A DNA stretch of 64,000 bases from Pseudoxanthomonas sp. SL93 (GTDB taxonomy: Bacteria > Pseudomonadota > Gammaproteobacteria > Xanthomonadales > Xanthomonadaceae). The notes under the pieces are model-generated. The model was not told the DNA's origin, ran no database searches, and was given only the letters and a program-made list of their open reading frames with translations. The stretch covers positions 2,604,001-2,668,000 of the forward strand of contig NZ_CP113065.1 of the NCBI RefSeq assembly GCF_026625825.1. Reading direction: 5' to 3'. The position numbers and the translations under genes are program-made. Below, piece by piece: positions 51,109 to 61,354 of the stretch; within the stretch, counting starts at the first letter, position 1, and the number at the start of each line of letters is the position of its first letter.

Positions 51109-52803
51109 TCAGGAACCGGAAACCAGCGACTTCAGCTTGCGGCCCAGCCGGGTCAGGAACGACGAATTGTCCTGCACGGCCGCTGCCTGCACGGGCTTGC
51201 TGGCCGTTGCGGCCGGCGTGGCCACCGCGCCTTCGGCGCCTTCCAGCGGACGGCCATGACGACGGCGGCGACGCTTGCGCGCCGGACGCTCGCCTTCCGG
51301 CACGGTCGATGCCGCCACGGCCGGCGCAGCAGCGGCTGCGACCGATGCAACGGCCGGCGCAGGCGCGGCGGCCGGATCACGCGGCGGACGCGGCGTGCGC
51401 GGCTTGCCGTCGCCCGAACGCGGGCCTTCACGGCGACTGCCTTCGCGACGACCGCCTTCACGGCCACCCTCGCGACGACCACCCGCGGCCGGCTTGCGGC
51501 CACCGCCGCGACGCTCCTCGTCGGCGGCCTTCTGCTCGCGCGCTTCGCGGAAGATCTGGCCGATGCTTTCTTCTTCGTCGCCGTCGGCCACGCCACCCTC
51601 GGGGATCGCACGCGGTGCACGCGGCAACGAGGTCAGCAGTTCGGACGTCACCGGTTCAACCGGGATCTTCTGTTCGATGTAGGCCTCGATGTCCGGCAGG
51701 CTCATCGCATAGCGCTCGCAGGCGAAGCTGATGGCATCGCCCTCGGCACCCAGGCGCGCGGTGCGCCCGATGCGGTGCACGTAATCCTCGGCATCGAACG
51801 GCAGGTCGAAGTTGTAAACGTGCGACACGCCGTCGATGTGCAGGCCGCGCGCGGCCACGTCGGTGGCCACCAGCAGTTCCAGCTGTCCGGCCTGGAAGCG
51901 CTTGAGCAGGCTTTCGCGCTTCTTCTGCGGCACGTCGCCGGACAGCACGCCGACGCGGTAGCCGCCGCGCTCCAGCGCGCGCGCCACGCGTTCCACGAAC
52001 ACCTTGGTGTTGACGAACACCATGGTGCGGGCGCCCTCGCTGCGCGACAGCAGGCCCAGCAGCAGCGGGATCTTCTCTTCGTCGGCCGGGAAGTAGATGC
52101 GCTGGCGCACCTTCGCGGCCGTGATGAACTCGGTTTCCACGACGAGCTTTTCCGGCTCGTTCATGTGCTCGTAGGCCAGTTCCAGCACGCGATGGCTCAG
52201 CGTGGCGCTGAACAGCAGCGTCTGCCGCTCGGTGCGGATCGGCATGCGGCGCAGCAGGAAGCGGATGTCCTTGATGAAGCCCAGGTCGAACATGCGGTCG
52301 GCTTCGTCCAGCACGCACATCTCGCACGCGTGCAGGCTGACCACCTTGTGCTGCTTGACGTAGTCGATCAGGCGGCCGGGGGTGGCGATGATGACGTCCA
52401 CGCCCTGCTGCAGGATCTCGCGCTGCTTGTCGTAGTCCACGCCGCCGTAGACCAGCGCGAAGCGCAGGCCCAGGTCGGCGCCGAACTTCACCGCGTCCTT
52501 GTGGATCTGGATGGCCAGCTCGCGGGTGGGCGCCAGGATCAGCGCGCGCGGATCCTCCGGCTTGCGATCCGCCAGGGCCGGGTTGTTCAGCAGCCGGTTC
52601 ATCACCGCCACCAGGAACGCCAGCGTCTTGCCGGTACCGGTCTGCGCCTGGCCTGCGACGTCGCGGCCCGCCAGGGCCACCGGCAGGGTGAGCGCCTGAA
52701 TGGGGGTGCAGCGGGAGAACCCTGCGCTCTCAAGCCCGGCCAACAGCGCCGGATGCAGGTCGAACGAGGAGAAAGTAATGTCGGTTAACGGTTTGTCGCT
52801 CAT
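51109..52803 (-). CDS. rhlB: DEAD-box RNA helicase RhlB
   Basis: This 564-aa helicase has the Q motif ([24 protein letters not shown]), [18 protein letters not shown] ([13 protein letters not shown]), SAT, and the HRIGRTAR motif. The C-terminal 170 residues are a low-complexity tail rich in Arg, Gly, Pro and Ala ([15 protein letters not shown]), as in xanthomonad RhlB and unlike the short E. coli protein; it probably binds RNA or RNase E. The ATG before SDKPLTD is chosen with a GAAGAAGG leader. The rhlB/trxA-rho divergent order is conserved in gammaproteobacteria, which supports RhlB over other DEAD-box proteins. Confidence 0.92.
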   Translation of the reverse strand: MSDKPLTDITFSSFDLHPALLAGLESAGFSRCTPIQALTLPVALAGRDVAGQAQTGTGKTLAFLVAVMNRLLNNPALADRKPEDPRALILAPTRELAIQIHKDAVKFGADLGLRFALVYGGVDYDKQREILQQGVDVIIATPGRLIDYVKQHKVVSLHACEMCVLDEADRMFDLGFIKDIRFLLRRMPIRTERQTLLFSATLSHRVLELAYEHMNEPEKLVVETEFITAAKVRQRIYFPADEEKIPLLLGLLSRSEGARTMVFVNTKVFVERVARALERGGYRVGVLSGDVPQKKRESLLKRFQAGQLELLVATDVAARGLHIDGVSHVYNFDLPFDAEDYVHRIGRTARLGAEGDAISFACERYAMSLPDIEAYIEQKIPVEPVTSELLTSLPRAPRAIPEGGVADGDEEESIGQIFREAREQKAADEERRGGGRKPAAGGRREGGREGGRREGSRREGPRSGDGKPRTPRPPRDPAAAPAPAVASVAAAAAPAVAASTVPEGERPARKRRRRRHGRPLEGAEGAVATPAATASKPVQAAAVQDNSSFLTRLGRKLKSLVSGS

Positions 52804-53030
52804 GCCTTCTTCTTTTTGCGTCGCTGTGTTCCGCGCGCGTATCAATAAGTGCGGTTGGGTGTGCTTGCATCGGCCTGACCGGCGTCGCACACTGCGCCCC
52901 CTGTGCCGGGTTGCGCGACCACCTGGGTAACCTTGAAAAGGCCGCGGAACGCCCCAGTTTACCCCAATAGAGGTGGCCGTCCCGGCCCGAACCCGTCCGC
53001 GCCCGCCCGCGGACCCCGCAGGAGACCCCA
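52804..53030. promoter_or_regulatory. Divergent rhlB / trxA promoter region
   Basis: This 227-bp spacer must contain both promoters. TTGAAA at about 52932 is a possible trxA -35, with only weak -10 candidates (around TTTACC). No further dyad or terminator is evident. Confidence 0.35.
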
Positions 53031-53372
53031 GTGAGCGATAAAGTGACCCACGTCGGCGATGCCGATTTCGATGCCGCCGTGCTGCAGTCCGACGAGCCTG
53101 TCCTGGTCGATTTCTGGGCTGAATGGTGCGGCCCGTGCAAGATGATCTCGCCCGTGCTGGACGAGCTGGCCGAAGCCTACGACGGCAAGCTGAAGGTGAA
53201 GAAGGTCAACGTGGACGAGAACCGCGCCACCGCGATCAAGTACCACGTCCGCTCCATCCCCATGCTGCTGCTGTTCAAGGACGGCCAGGTGCATGCCACC
53301 CAGATCGGTGCCGTGGGCAAGGGCCAGCTGACCCAGATGATCGACAAGGCCCTGGGTACCCAGGCCGCCTGA
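53031..53372 (+). CDS. trxA: Thioredoxin
   Basis: This 113-aa protein has the redox motif WCGPCK with Cys33 and Cys36, the buried Asp (VDFWAEW) and the cis-Pro in SIPMLLLF. It reduces cytoplasmic disulfides, for instance in ribonucleotide reductase. The start is a GTG with AGGAG seven to eight bases upstream. It sits before rho, as in E. coli. Confidence 0.96.
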   Translation: MSDKVTHVGDADFDAAVLQSDEPVLVDFWAEWCGPCKMISPVLDELAEAYDGKLKVKKVNVDENRATAIKYHVRSIPMLLLFKDGQVHATQIGAVGKGQLTQMIDKALGTQAA

Positions 53373-53573
53373 GTCGTCGCTTCGGCCCGCCCACCGCCGG
53401 CTGAATCCGCTTGAACCACCCGCTGCGGCCAGGCTTGCCGCCGCCGCAGCCCGGTGTTAGTGTCCAACCATCCGGCGCAGGGGTACGCGCCGCACCCATC
53501 TGAACACACACCACTCTTTTACCGTCCGCCGCTGCGTACCGCCGGCGCTCGCCACCTAGCGAGGAATCGCAAC

Positions 53574-55304
53574 TTGTCCGACAGCAGCAACGAAACCGGC
53601 GCCCCCGCCGAAAAGCGCGTGCGCAAGCCCCGCGCCCCGAAGGCCCCCGCCGCCGAATCCACCGCCCACGAGGCGCCCGCCGCACCGGTCGAGCGCGCAC
53701 CCGTCGAACGTGCCCATGTCGAGCGCGCTCCCGCGGAACGCGCCCCGGCCCCCATGCAGCAGCAGGCCCCGCAGGCGCCCGAGCGCGCGCCGCAGGCGTC
53801 TTCCGGCCCGTCGGGTGATGGTGCCGGCGAATTCCAGGGCGGTCAGGGCGGCGAAGGCGACTCGCGCGAAAACCGCTTCAACAACAGCAACAACCCCAAC
53901 AACAACAACCGCCGCGACCGCTTCCGCAACCGCCGCGAGCGCAACCGCGAGCGTTACGGCAACGACGGCATGCCCGCCGACAACGGCGCCAACGAGCCGT
54001 TCGTGCCGCGCCAGATGCCCGGCGTGCCGGAAGGCTTCCCGCAATACTCGCTAAGCGACCTGAAGCGCATGCCTGCGCCCAAGCTGCTGGAAATCGCCGA
54101 GCAGCTGAACATCCAGGAAGGCGTGGCCCGTGCCCGCAAGCAGGACGTCATCTTCGCCCTGCTGAAGGTGCTGACCCGCCACGGTGAGGGCGTCGCCGCC
54201 GACGGCGTGCTGGAAATCCTGCCGGACGGCTTCGGCTTCCTGCGCGCGGCCGAAGCCAGCTACCTGGCCGGCCCGGACGACGTCTACATCAGCCCCAGCC
54301 AGATCCGCCGCTTCAACCTGCGCACCGGCGACCACCTGGGTGGCCGCATCCGCTTCCCGAAGGACGGCGAGCGCTACTTCGCGCTGTCGACCATCGACAC
54401 GATCAATGGCGAGCCGCTGGAAGCCAGCAAGAACAAAGTGCTGTTCGAGAACCTGACGCCCCTGTTCCCGCGCCGCCGCTTCACGCTGGAGCGCGGCAAC
54501 GGTTCGTCGGAAGACATCGCCGGCCGCATCCTCGACCTGATGGCGCCGCAGGGCAAGGGCCAGCGTGCCCTGATCGTCTCGCCGCCGAAGGCGGGCAAGA
54601 CGATCATGATGCAGCAGATCGCCACCGCCATCACGACCAACCACCCGGACGTGCACCTGATCGTGCTGCTGGTGGACGAGCGTCCGGAAGAAGTGACCGA
54701 AATGCAGCGTACCGTGCGCGGCGAAGTGGTCAGCTCGACGTTCGACGAGCCCGCCGCCCGCCACGTGCAGGTCGCCGAAATGGTGATCGAGCGCGCCAAG
54801 CGCCTGGTCGAGCACAAGAAGGACGTGGTGATCATGCTGGACTCGATCACCCGCCTGGCCCGCGCCTACAACAACGTCGTGCCCAGCTCAGGCAAGGTGC
54901 TGACCGGCGGCGTGGACGCCAACGCCCTGCACCGCCCGAAGCGTTTCTTCGGCGCGGCGCGTAATGTCGAAGAGGGCGGTTCGCTGACCATCATCGCCAC
55001 TGCGCTGGTCGAGACGGGCAGCAAGATGGACGAGGTGATCTACGAAGAGTTCAAGGGCACCGGCAACAGCGAAGTGCACCTGAACCGCCGCATCACCGAG
55101 AAGCGCGTCTACCCGGCCATCGACATCAACCGTTCCGGCACCCGTCGCGAAGACCTGCTGATCGAACCGGAGCTGCTGCAGAAGATCTGGATCCTGCGCA
55201 AGCTGCTGCACCCGATGGACGAGATCGCAGCGATGGAATTCCTGCTGGACAAGATGAAGAACACCAAGTCCAACGACGAGTTCTTCAGTTCGATGAAGCG
55301 CTGA
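53574..55304 (+). CDS. rho: Transcription termination factor Rho, long N-terminal form
   Basis: This is a 576-aa hexameric RNA-dependent ATPase. The core has the Rho_N domain ([19 protein letters not shown]), the cold-shock RNA-binding part ([14 protein letters not shown] ... [12 protein letters not shown]), Walker A (PPKAGKT) and the R-loop region. Compared with the 419-aa E. coli protein there is an extra disordered N-terminus of about 150 residues: VERAP-type repeats, a poly-Asn patch ([10 protein letters not shown]) and an Arg-rich run ([14 protein letters not shown]). The start is TTG with GAGG nine bases upstream; an in-frame GTG/TTG-type extension further left has no site and no family support. 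A rare start codon may keep Rho levels low. The 200-base leader has a possible 8-bp hairpin at 53422-53450. Confidence 0.94.
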   Translation: MSDSSNETGAPAEKRVRKPRAPKAPAAESTAHEAPAAPVERAPVERAHVERAPAERAPAPMQQQAPQAPERAPQASSGPSGDGAGEFQGGQGGEGDSRENRFNNSNNPNNNNRRDRFRNRRERNRERYGNDGMPADNGANEPFVPRQMPGVPEGFPQYSLSDLKRMPAPKLLEIAEQLNIQEGVARARKQDVIFALLKVLTRHGEGVAADGVLEILPDGFGFLRAAEASYLAGPDDVYISPSQIRRFNLRTGDHLGGRIRFPKDGERYFALSTIDTINGEPLEASKNKVLFENLTPLFPRRRFTLERGNGSSEDIAGRILDLMAPQGKGQRALIVSPPKAGKTIMMQQIATAITTNHPDVHLIVLLVDERPEEVTEMQRTVRGEVVSSTFDEPAARHVQVAEMVIERAKRLVEHKKDVVIMLDSITRLARAYNNVVPSSGKVLTGGVDANALHRPKRFFGAARNVEEGGSLTIIATALVETGSKMDEVIYEEFKGTGNSEVHLNRRITEKRVYPAIDINRSGTRREDLLIEPELLQKIWILRKLLHPMDEIAAMEFLLDKMKNTKSNDEFFSSMKR

Positions 55305-55321
55305 GCAGCGCGCGATCGACG

Positions 55322-55348
55322 AAACGCCCCGCGATGCGGGGCGTTTTC
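55322..55348 (+). terminator. Intrinsic terminator of rho
   Basis: An 11-bp stem (AAACGCCCCGC / GCGGGGCGTTT) with a 3-nt loop runs into TTCGTTAG, 17 bases after the rho stop. It may also end the converging regulator gene. Confidence 0.88.
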
Positions 55349-55349
55349 G

Positions 55350-57318
55350 TTAGCGGCACTGGAAATCGTCGGCACCGACCGGCACGCAACCATCACCCCA
55401 GCGGCCTGTCTGCCGCCAGTACGCCACCACGCCCGCCTGGACCAGCAGGGCCTTGAACTCCGGATGGGCGCGCACGCCGGAGTAGGGTGAATTCCAGAAG
55501 ACGACGTACGGCTGTTGCGCCATGCTGCCGGCCTCGAAACCCTCCCACTGCTCCAGGTCTTTTCGCATCGCGGCCACCGTCAGGCCGGCATCGCCAAGGG
55601 CATCGGCGACATTTGCCATCACATGCCGCGCACGCGGCCCGCCGGCGTAGGCGTCGTCCGCCAGCGCCTTGCGCACCAGCGCCAGCATTGCGTGGCGATC
55701 GTCCAGCACCACGCCGAGATCGCGGAAGAACGGCGTGTCGAATGCCGCATCCCGGCGCAACCGCGCATGCAGGTCGCGCAGCGCCGCGGGGTCACCCGGG
55801 CCGCCGGCCCGCCAGCTGGCGGCAGAACGCGAGGTAGTCGGGCGATTGCTGGTTGCCGTCGAGTGTCCGTCCTCGCCGGTATTCAGCCTCTGCCTCCGGG
55901 AAACGGCGCGCCGCGGTGTAATCGAACTGCAGGTCCCGCGACAGGTACAACGCCATCGGCTCGATCGCGCGCACCTGTTCGACCAGCCTGATCGTGTCGT
56001 CCAGGTGGCCCATCGCATAGATCATGTAGGCGTAATCCCAGACGCGCTCCTGAGTCGGCGGACCGGCATCGGCGACCTGTTTCGCCAGTGCGATGGCCTC
56101 CGCGCGCCGGCCTTCACGCCACAGCGCGTTGGCGCGATCACGCCGTGCCACCCAGCTGTCCGGCGCGATGCGGCCGATGTGGGCACGCACCTGCCGGGCT
56201 TCCAGCCGCAGCTGCCCCGCCTGCGGTCCGTCCGCCTCCTGAGCCATCGCGTTCAACGAGCGGGCCAGCGCATCCCAGCAGAGCACGCACCTCGGATCCA
56301 GCGCCACCATCTCGCGTGCGAGCCGCAGGCGCTCCCGGTCGTGTTCGGCATCCAGCTGCCCGCGCATCATGATGCTGCGCCAGCGCAGGAAGCGCTCGTA
56401 GGCCTCAACGTCGGTGGTACCCCCCTGCTCGCGATTGAACTTGGCCACGTCCAGTTTCACGCTCAATGCGAGCGCCACATCGCGCGAGATGTCTTCCTGC
56501 ACGGCGAACACGTCGCGCAGTTCGCGCGCATAGGTCTTCGACCAGAGGTGGGATCCGTCTTCGGCACGGACCAGCTGCGCGGTGACGCGCAGCGCACTGC
56601 CCTCGCGGCGCACGCTGCCTTCGAGCAGATAGGCCACGCCGAGGGCGCGGCCGATGGCGCGCAGATCCTCGTTGCTCCCCTTGAACGCGCTGCTCGACGT
56701 GCGCCCGACCACCCGCAACGGAGACGCCTGCGCCAACTGGTTGCGGATCTCCTCGGCCAGTCCATCGGCAAGGTAGTCCTGGTCGCGTGCCTGTGAAAGA
56801 TCGGCGAAGGGCAGCACCGCGAGCGAGGGCCGCCCCTGCGCTGCAATGGCTTCGCCAGCAGCTCCGCGAACGGCGTCCCGCTGCATCCAGATCAGCGCGG
56901 CCACGGTCAGCAGCAGCACGCACGCTGACACGATGATCCAGGGTTTCCGCCCACGGGGACCGCCCTCTATTTTCCCCGGCACGGCCATGACGCCGGTGGC
57001 GGCGGGCAGGTCGAAGCGATAACCGATGCCGTACACGGTGTGCAGCAGGCGGGGGTGCTGTGCATCCTCTGCCAGCGCCTGGCGCAGCAGGCTCATGATC
57101 CGGTTCAGCACGCTCTGGGTGACATGCCGATGCCCCCACACTGCATCCAGCAGTTCGTCGCGGGTGAACACCCGGCCGGGTGACCCCGCCAGCAGCGCGA
57201 GCACGGCAAACGCCTTGGGTTCCAGAGGCTGCTCGCTGCCCGCACGCACCAGCCGCCGACCGACGAAGTCGATCACCACGTCATCGAACGCCAGGCGGCT
57301 CGGATCAGGTTGCGGCAT
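55350..57318 (-). pseudogene. CadC-type winged-helix regulator with TolB-like and TPR region, frameshifted
   Basis: The ATG at 57318 starts a 500-residue frame with an OmpR-type winged helix (FDDVVIDFVGRRLVRAGSEQ ... VLNRIMSLLRQALAEDAQ), one membrane helix (IIVSACVLLLTVAALIWM), a TolB/FlgO-like domain (SLAVLPFADLSQARDQDYLADGL) and TPR-like helices. It ends early after AFCRQLAGRRPG at 55792. Homologous helical sequence continues in another frame (DPAALRDLHARLRRDAAF ... CVPVGADDFQCR) to the stop at 55350. Removing one base from the GGCCGGCGGCCCGGG run near 55795-55810 rejoins both into about 655 aa. Even unshifted, DNA binding and membrane parts are intact, so the short form may still act. It is divergent from DUF2306. 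Confidence 0.75.
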
Positions 57319-57502
57319 ACGGTCCCCCGGCGGAGCCTCCCACACCCGATCCAGTATAGGTGCCGACCCGCCGCGGCCATCGCCCCCTGCTCCTGCGTTT
57401 TTCCTCACCGCGCCCTGCGACTGCCCTAACGACATGCCGAGGCCGCGACGGGAGGCTGTTGACGCCGGGAGCGACCCCGGGGCAACCAGAGAGGGACACG
57501 CC

Positions 57503-58369
57503 GTGAACGAGCCAGGCACACTGCCCATGGACCGGCCCGCACCGCCGCCGGCACCCGTCGCGGAACTATGGCTGCGCAGGCTCGCGCACTTCGTCCGTTA
57601 TGCCGCCCTGGCCGGCCTCCTGGCCTTCGGCGCCTACATTGCGCTCCGGGCCACCGGGGCGACGTTCAAGAACTTCGAACAATGGCGCGCACTGGTGGGA
57701 GGCCTGCCGATGACGGCGTCGGACTGGGTCGCCAACCTCGGCATCGGCCTGCACTTCGTCATGGGCACGGTGCTGGTGCTGGCCTGGCCGATTCTGTTGT
57801 CGGCACGGATCCGTGCCCGCCACAGGGCCGTGCATCGCTGGACAGGGCGTGTGTACGTAAGCGCGGGCTTCCTGGCGGGCGTCGGCGGCATGTCGTTCAT
57901 CCTGACGCACGGCGCCTACACCCCGGCAGCCTCCCTCGCGTTCGGTATCTGGGGCGCCGTGCTGATGTTGAGCGCGGCCATGGCGTACCTGCACGCGCGA
58001 GCGAAGCGGTTCGACCTGCACCGCGCCTGGGCGATCCGCCTGTTCGCGATGGTGCTCGGCTCCTGGGTATTCGACCTGGAGTTCCGCGCCTGGAAGGACC
58101 TGACCGGCGGCATCGGCATCGGCGCGGGCACCACCAGCGGCCTGTTCGACTACGCGATCCTGTACCTGTTCTTCGTCCCCAACCTGCTGGTCGCCGAGTT
58201 CTTCATCCGCAACCAGCACAAGCGCATCGTGCTACCCCGCCACCTGGCATGGCCGGCCGTGGGGGGGTTCGCGGCGGTCGCCCTGGTTTTCGCCTACGCG
58301 ATCATCATGGTCAGCGCCACGCCAAGCGGGAAATACGGGAAACACCTGTTGCAGCTGCTGGCGGGCTGA
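57503..58369 (+). CDS. DUF2306 family membrane protein
   Basis: This 288-aa protein has seven or so membrane helices and the DUF2306 pattern (HFVMGTVLVLAWPILL, RHRAVHRWTGRVYV, FDLHRAWAIRLFAMVLGSWVF). The conserved His residues at helix ends suggest haem or redox chemistry, but no function is proven. The start is a GTG with GAGGG eight bases upstream. The divergent winged-helix regulator could control it. Confidence 0.85.
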   Translation: MNEPGTLPMDRPAPPPAPVAELWLRRLAHFVRYAALAGLLAFGAYIALRATGATFKNFEQWRALVGGLPMTASDWVANLGIGLHFVMGTVLVLAWPILLSARIRARHRAVHRWTGRVYVSAGFLAGVGGMSFILTHGAYTPAASLAFGIWGAVLMLSAAMAYLHARAKRFDLHRAWAIRLFAMVLGSWVFDLEFRAWKDLTGGIGIGAGTTSGLFDYAILYLFFVPNLLVAEFFIRNQHKRIVLPRHLAWPAVGGFAAVALVFAYAIIMVSATPSGKYGKHLLQLLAG

Positions 58370-58520
58370 CGGGGACCGGCCTGCGTCGTGCGCAATGCAT
58401 GGCGCATCAAGACCCACCGTCCCCTCACCCTGCAGAGCCAAGGGCGAGCCCGAACCGATGCCACCGCGGCGACGAGAAGTCCCGTATCCCGGTCCCCTTC
58501 CTCGGCGCCAGCCTTCAGCC

Positions 58521-59366
58521 CTAGATTGAAAGCGGGGTCAGCAGGCGAAGCCCGCTTTTCGACAGCATGTCAGTCGATCCTTCCGCCAAGGCTTCCGGAG
58601 AAATACGCAGCAGGTCCGAATCCACCCAGGGCACTGACTGGCGCGGCCCCGGAATGTAGGCCCGCCATTGCCCGTACTTGGGTTCGTCATGTCCCATGTA
58701 GAAATCGATGGGCGTACGGACGGACCAGTAGTCCAGTGACGCTTCGTCCCCTTGGGTCGGCGGCGTGAACGTCCAGCGGCGCGCCGCCGACAATGACGCG
58801 TCGGCGAACATCCGCCGCACGCGATCCATCACCCCCTCGCTGGCCACCGCGCGCAGATTCACCTGCTCGACGACGGCATCCTGCACCTTGCCATCCCGGC
58901 CTACCCGCAGCACCAGATAGACCGAGCCGCCCACGCCGGAGCGCGCTGCATTAACGGGATAGCGGGGCGGTGCCATTGTCTGGCTCACCAGCTCGTAGCC
59001 TTCCTTGGTGCTCAACGGACTGAAACTCACTGACTGCAGGCGTATCTGGTAACCACCTTCTTCCTGCGGCCTGGCGACCACGAGGATGCGCATCCTGTTG
59101 CGCACCACGACAGGCTGGCCGTTGAGTTTCTGTGGCTCGAACGCCCACGTGTCGATGCTGTTGTCGACGAAGGCGACCACGCCAGGAGGCAATTCCTCTG
59201 GATCCTTGAGTGTGTACGCGTCCACTCGGCCGTTGTGATCGACGGTGATCTCGCCCTTGATCAACATGCTGAGCTCCGCCTGCTTTCGCACCGCACCTGC
59301 ACCCTGCGCGAACACGGGCAACACACACGCCAGCCACAGCCATCCTATCCATGCGAAACGATGCAT
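58521..59366 (-). CDS. TonB-like energy-transducer family protein
   Basis: This 281-aa exported protein has a signal peptide (WIGWLWLACVLPVFAQG). As in its paralogue at 38193-38948 there are two TonB-C-like halves: a degenerate one (ITVDHNGRVDAYTL ... WAFEPQKLNGQPVVVRNR) and a standard one (APPRYPVNAARSGVGGSVYLVLRVGRDGKVQDAVV ... ARRWTFTPP). There is no Pro-rich spanning arm. The start is the ATG before HRFAWIG with GGGAG upstream; the longer frame lacks a site. Confidence 0.78.
   Translation of the reverse strand: MHRFAWIGWLWLACVLPVFAQGAGAVRKQAELSMLIKGEITVDHNGRVDAYTLKDPEELPPGVVAFVDNSIDTWAFEPQKLNGQPVVVRNRMRILVVARPQEEGGYQIRLQSVSFSPLSTKEGYELVSQTMAPPRYPVNAARSGVGGSVYLVLRVGRDGKVQDAVVEQVNLRAVASEGVMDRVRRMFADASLSAARRWTFTPPTQGDEASLDYWSVRTPIDFYMGHDEPKYGQWRAYIPGPRQSVPWVDSDLLRISPEALAEGSTDMLSKSGLRLLTPLSI
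58529..58559 (+). terminator. Possible terminator inside the converging gene end
   Basis: An 8-bp stem (AAAGCGGG / CCCGCTTT) with a 14-nt loop lies in the last codons of the TonB-like gene and could stop plus-strand read-through from DUF2306. The short T run makes this weak. Confidence 0.3.
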
Positions 59367-59530
59367 TTCCGTTCTCCCTTGTCGGACTCGAAGGGGGGCG
59401 AATCCCTCTGTCGACACCCCCTCACCGCGGCAGATTAGCCGATTCCGGAAACCGCCGCCGCTCGGCACGCCGCTACCAGAGGACGCAGGCTGCCTGCCCC
59501 ATAATGCGCCCCTGGGAATCGAGGTGACGC

Positions 59531-61336
59531 ATGCACGGTAGTGGTCTGGAACTGGCGCTGGTCTTCCTGCTGGCCGCGGTGATCGCGGTGCCGGTGTTCA
59601 AACGTTTTGGGCTGGGTGCGGTGCTGGGGTATCTGGTCGCCGGCGTGGTGCTGGGTCCGGACGGGCTGGCGCTGGTGCGCGATGCCGACCGCATCATCAA
59701 CGCGGCCGAGATCGGCGTGGTGATGATGCTGTTCGTGATCGGCCTTGAGCTGTCGCCGTCGCGGCTGCGGGTGATGCGCAAGCCGGTGTTCGGCGCCGGC
59801 GGCCTGCAGGTGCTGCTGACCGCGCTGACGCTGGGCACCATCGCGATGCTGGTGAACCATCACTGGAAGACCGCGCTGGTGATCGGGCTGGGCCTGGCCC
59901 TGTCGTCCACGGCCGTCAGCCTGCAGCTGCTGTCCGAGCGCAAGGAGCTGACCAGCGAACACGGCCGGCTGGGTTTCGCCATCCTGCTGTTCCAGGACCT
60001 GGTCGCCATTCCGCTGCTGGCCGCGATCCCGTTGCTCGGCGGTGCCAAGACCGAAACGCTGACATGGACGATGGTGTTCCAGGCGATCGGTGCCGTTGCC
60101 ATCGTGATCCTCGGCGGGCGCTTGCTGCTGCGCCAGTTGTTCCGCGTGACCGCGCGTACGCGCATGCCGGAAGTGTTCACCGCCAGCGCGCTGCTGGTGG
60201 TGCTGGGCATTGCGTGGTTCATGCAGCTGGCTGGCATGAGTGCGGGCCTGGGCGCGTTCCTCGCCGGCGTGCTGCTGTCGGATTCGGAATTCCGCCACGA
60301 ACTGGAATCGCAGATCGAGCCCTTCAAGGGCCTGCTGCTGGGCCTGTTCTTCATCGCGGTCGGCATGGACATCGACCTGGACCGGGTGATCGCGGAGCCG
60401 GAGATGATCACGGCCGGCGTCATCGCGCTGCTGGTGGTGAAGTTCACCCTGCTGTTCGGCGTGGGGCGCTGGCCCGGGCGCCTGGATCCGCGCGGCGCGC
60501 TGATGCTGGCCGGCACGTTGTGGCTGGGCGGCGAGTTCGCCTTCGTCGTCTTCAGCGAAGCGGTGCGCGTGCAGCTGATGGACGACGATCTGCGCGACCG
60601 CCTGGTGGCCATCGTCAGCCTGTCGATGGCGCTCACGCCGCTGCTGCTGCTCGGCCTGGCCCGGCTGCTGTCGGGTGTCAGCAAGCCGCGTCACCCGCAG
60701 CGCGCGTTCGACGAGATCCCGGACCAGCACCCGAAGGTGCTGATCGCCGGCATGGGCCGCTTCGGCCAGATCGTCGCGCGCGTGCTGACCGCGCAGCGCA
60801 TCCCGTTCGTGGCGCTGGAGCACAGCCCGGAGACGGTGGACACGCTGCGGCGCTTCGGCAACGTGCGCATCTACTACGGCGACCCGACGCGGCCGGACCT
60901 GCTGCGCGCGGCGGGCGCCCAGCACGTGGAGGTGTTCGTCATCGCGATGGACGACCCCGACACCAACATCAAGGCGGCGCGACTGATCCGCCGCATGTTC
61001 CCGCAGGCGCGCGTGCTGGGCCGCGCGCGCAACCGCCAGCATGCGTGGCGGCTGATGGACCTGAGCGCCGAACCGTTCCGCGAAACGCTCGGCTCCAGCC
61101 TGGAAATGGCACAGCAGGTGCTGGTGGAACTGGGCATCCCGCCTGAGACGGCCGCCGAACAGGCGCGCCGCTTCCGCGAACACGACGAGAAGCTGCTGCG
61201 TGCGCAGTACCTGGTCTACGACGACGACGCGGCGGTGATCCAGACCGCGCGCGACGCCGTCAACGATCTGGAAAAACTGTTCGAGGCCGATGCCGGCGAC
61301 GATACCGCAGCGAAGAAGGGCGCCGGCGCGGAATAA
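59531..61336 (+). CDS. Kef-type monovalent cation:proton antiporter
   Basis: This 601-aa protein has about 12 membrane helices of the CPA2 exchanger domain (1-380; GYLVAGVVLGPDGLALV, LFQDLVAIPLLA, FIAVGMDIDLD). A cytosolic RCK/TrkA-N domain follows at about 400-520 with the Rossmann loop VLIAGMGRFGQIVARVL. This is the KefB/KefC layout of K+ efflux gated by electrophile-glutathione adducts. No KefF/KefG partner gene is adjacent. Glutathione gating cannot be judged from sequence alone, so I leave the symbol open. Confidence 0.9.
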   Translation: MHGSGLELALVFLLAAVIAVPVFKRFGLGAVLGYLVAGVVLGPDGLALVRDADRIINAAEIGVVMMLFVIGLELSPSRLRVMRKPVFGAGGLQVLLTALTLGTIAMLVNHHWKTALVIGLGLALSSTAVSLQLLSERKELTSEHGRLGFAILLFQDLVAIPLLAAIPLLGGAKTETLTWTMVFQAIGAVAIVILGGRLLLRQLFRVTARTRMPEVFTASALLVVLGIAWFMQLAGMSAGLGAFLAGVLLSDSEFRHELESQIEPFKGLLLGLFFIAVGMDIDLDRVIAEPEMITAGVIALLVVKFTLLFGVGRWPGRLDPRGALMLAGTLWLGGEFAFVVFSEAVRVQLMDDDLRDRLVAIVSLSMALTPLLLLGLARLLSGVSKPRHPQRAFDEIPDQHPKVLIAGMGRFGQIVARVLTAQRIPFVALEHSPETVDTLRRFGNVRIYYGDPTRPDLLRAAGAQHVEVFVIAMDDPDTNIKAARLIRRMFPQARVLGRARNRQHAWRLMDLSAEPFRETLGSSLEMAQQVLVELGIPPETAAEQARRFREHDEKLLRAQYLVYDDDAAVIQTARDAVNDLEKLFEADAGDDTAAKKGAGAE

Positions 61337-61354
61337 GCGCCCGGCGCGCGGCGA

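Noticed and set aside
59435..61183. A 582-codon minus-strand frame opposite the Kef-type antiporter
   Set aside because: His/Gln/Arg-rich antisense translation without domains; the plus strand carries an intact exchanger and RCK domain.
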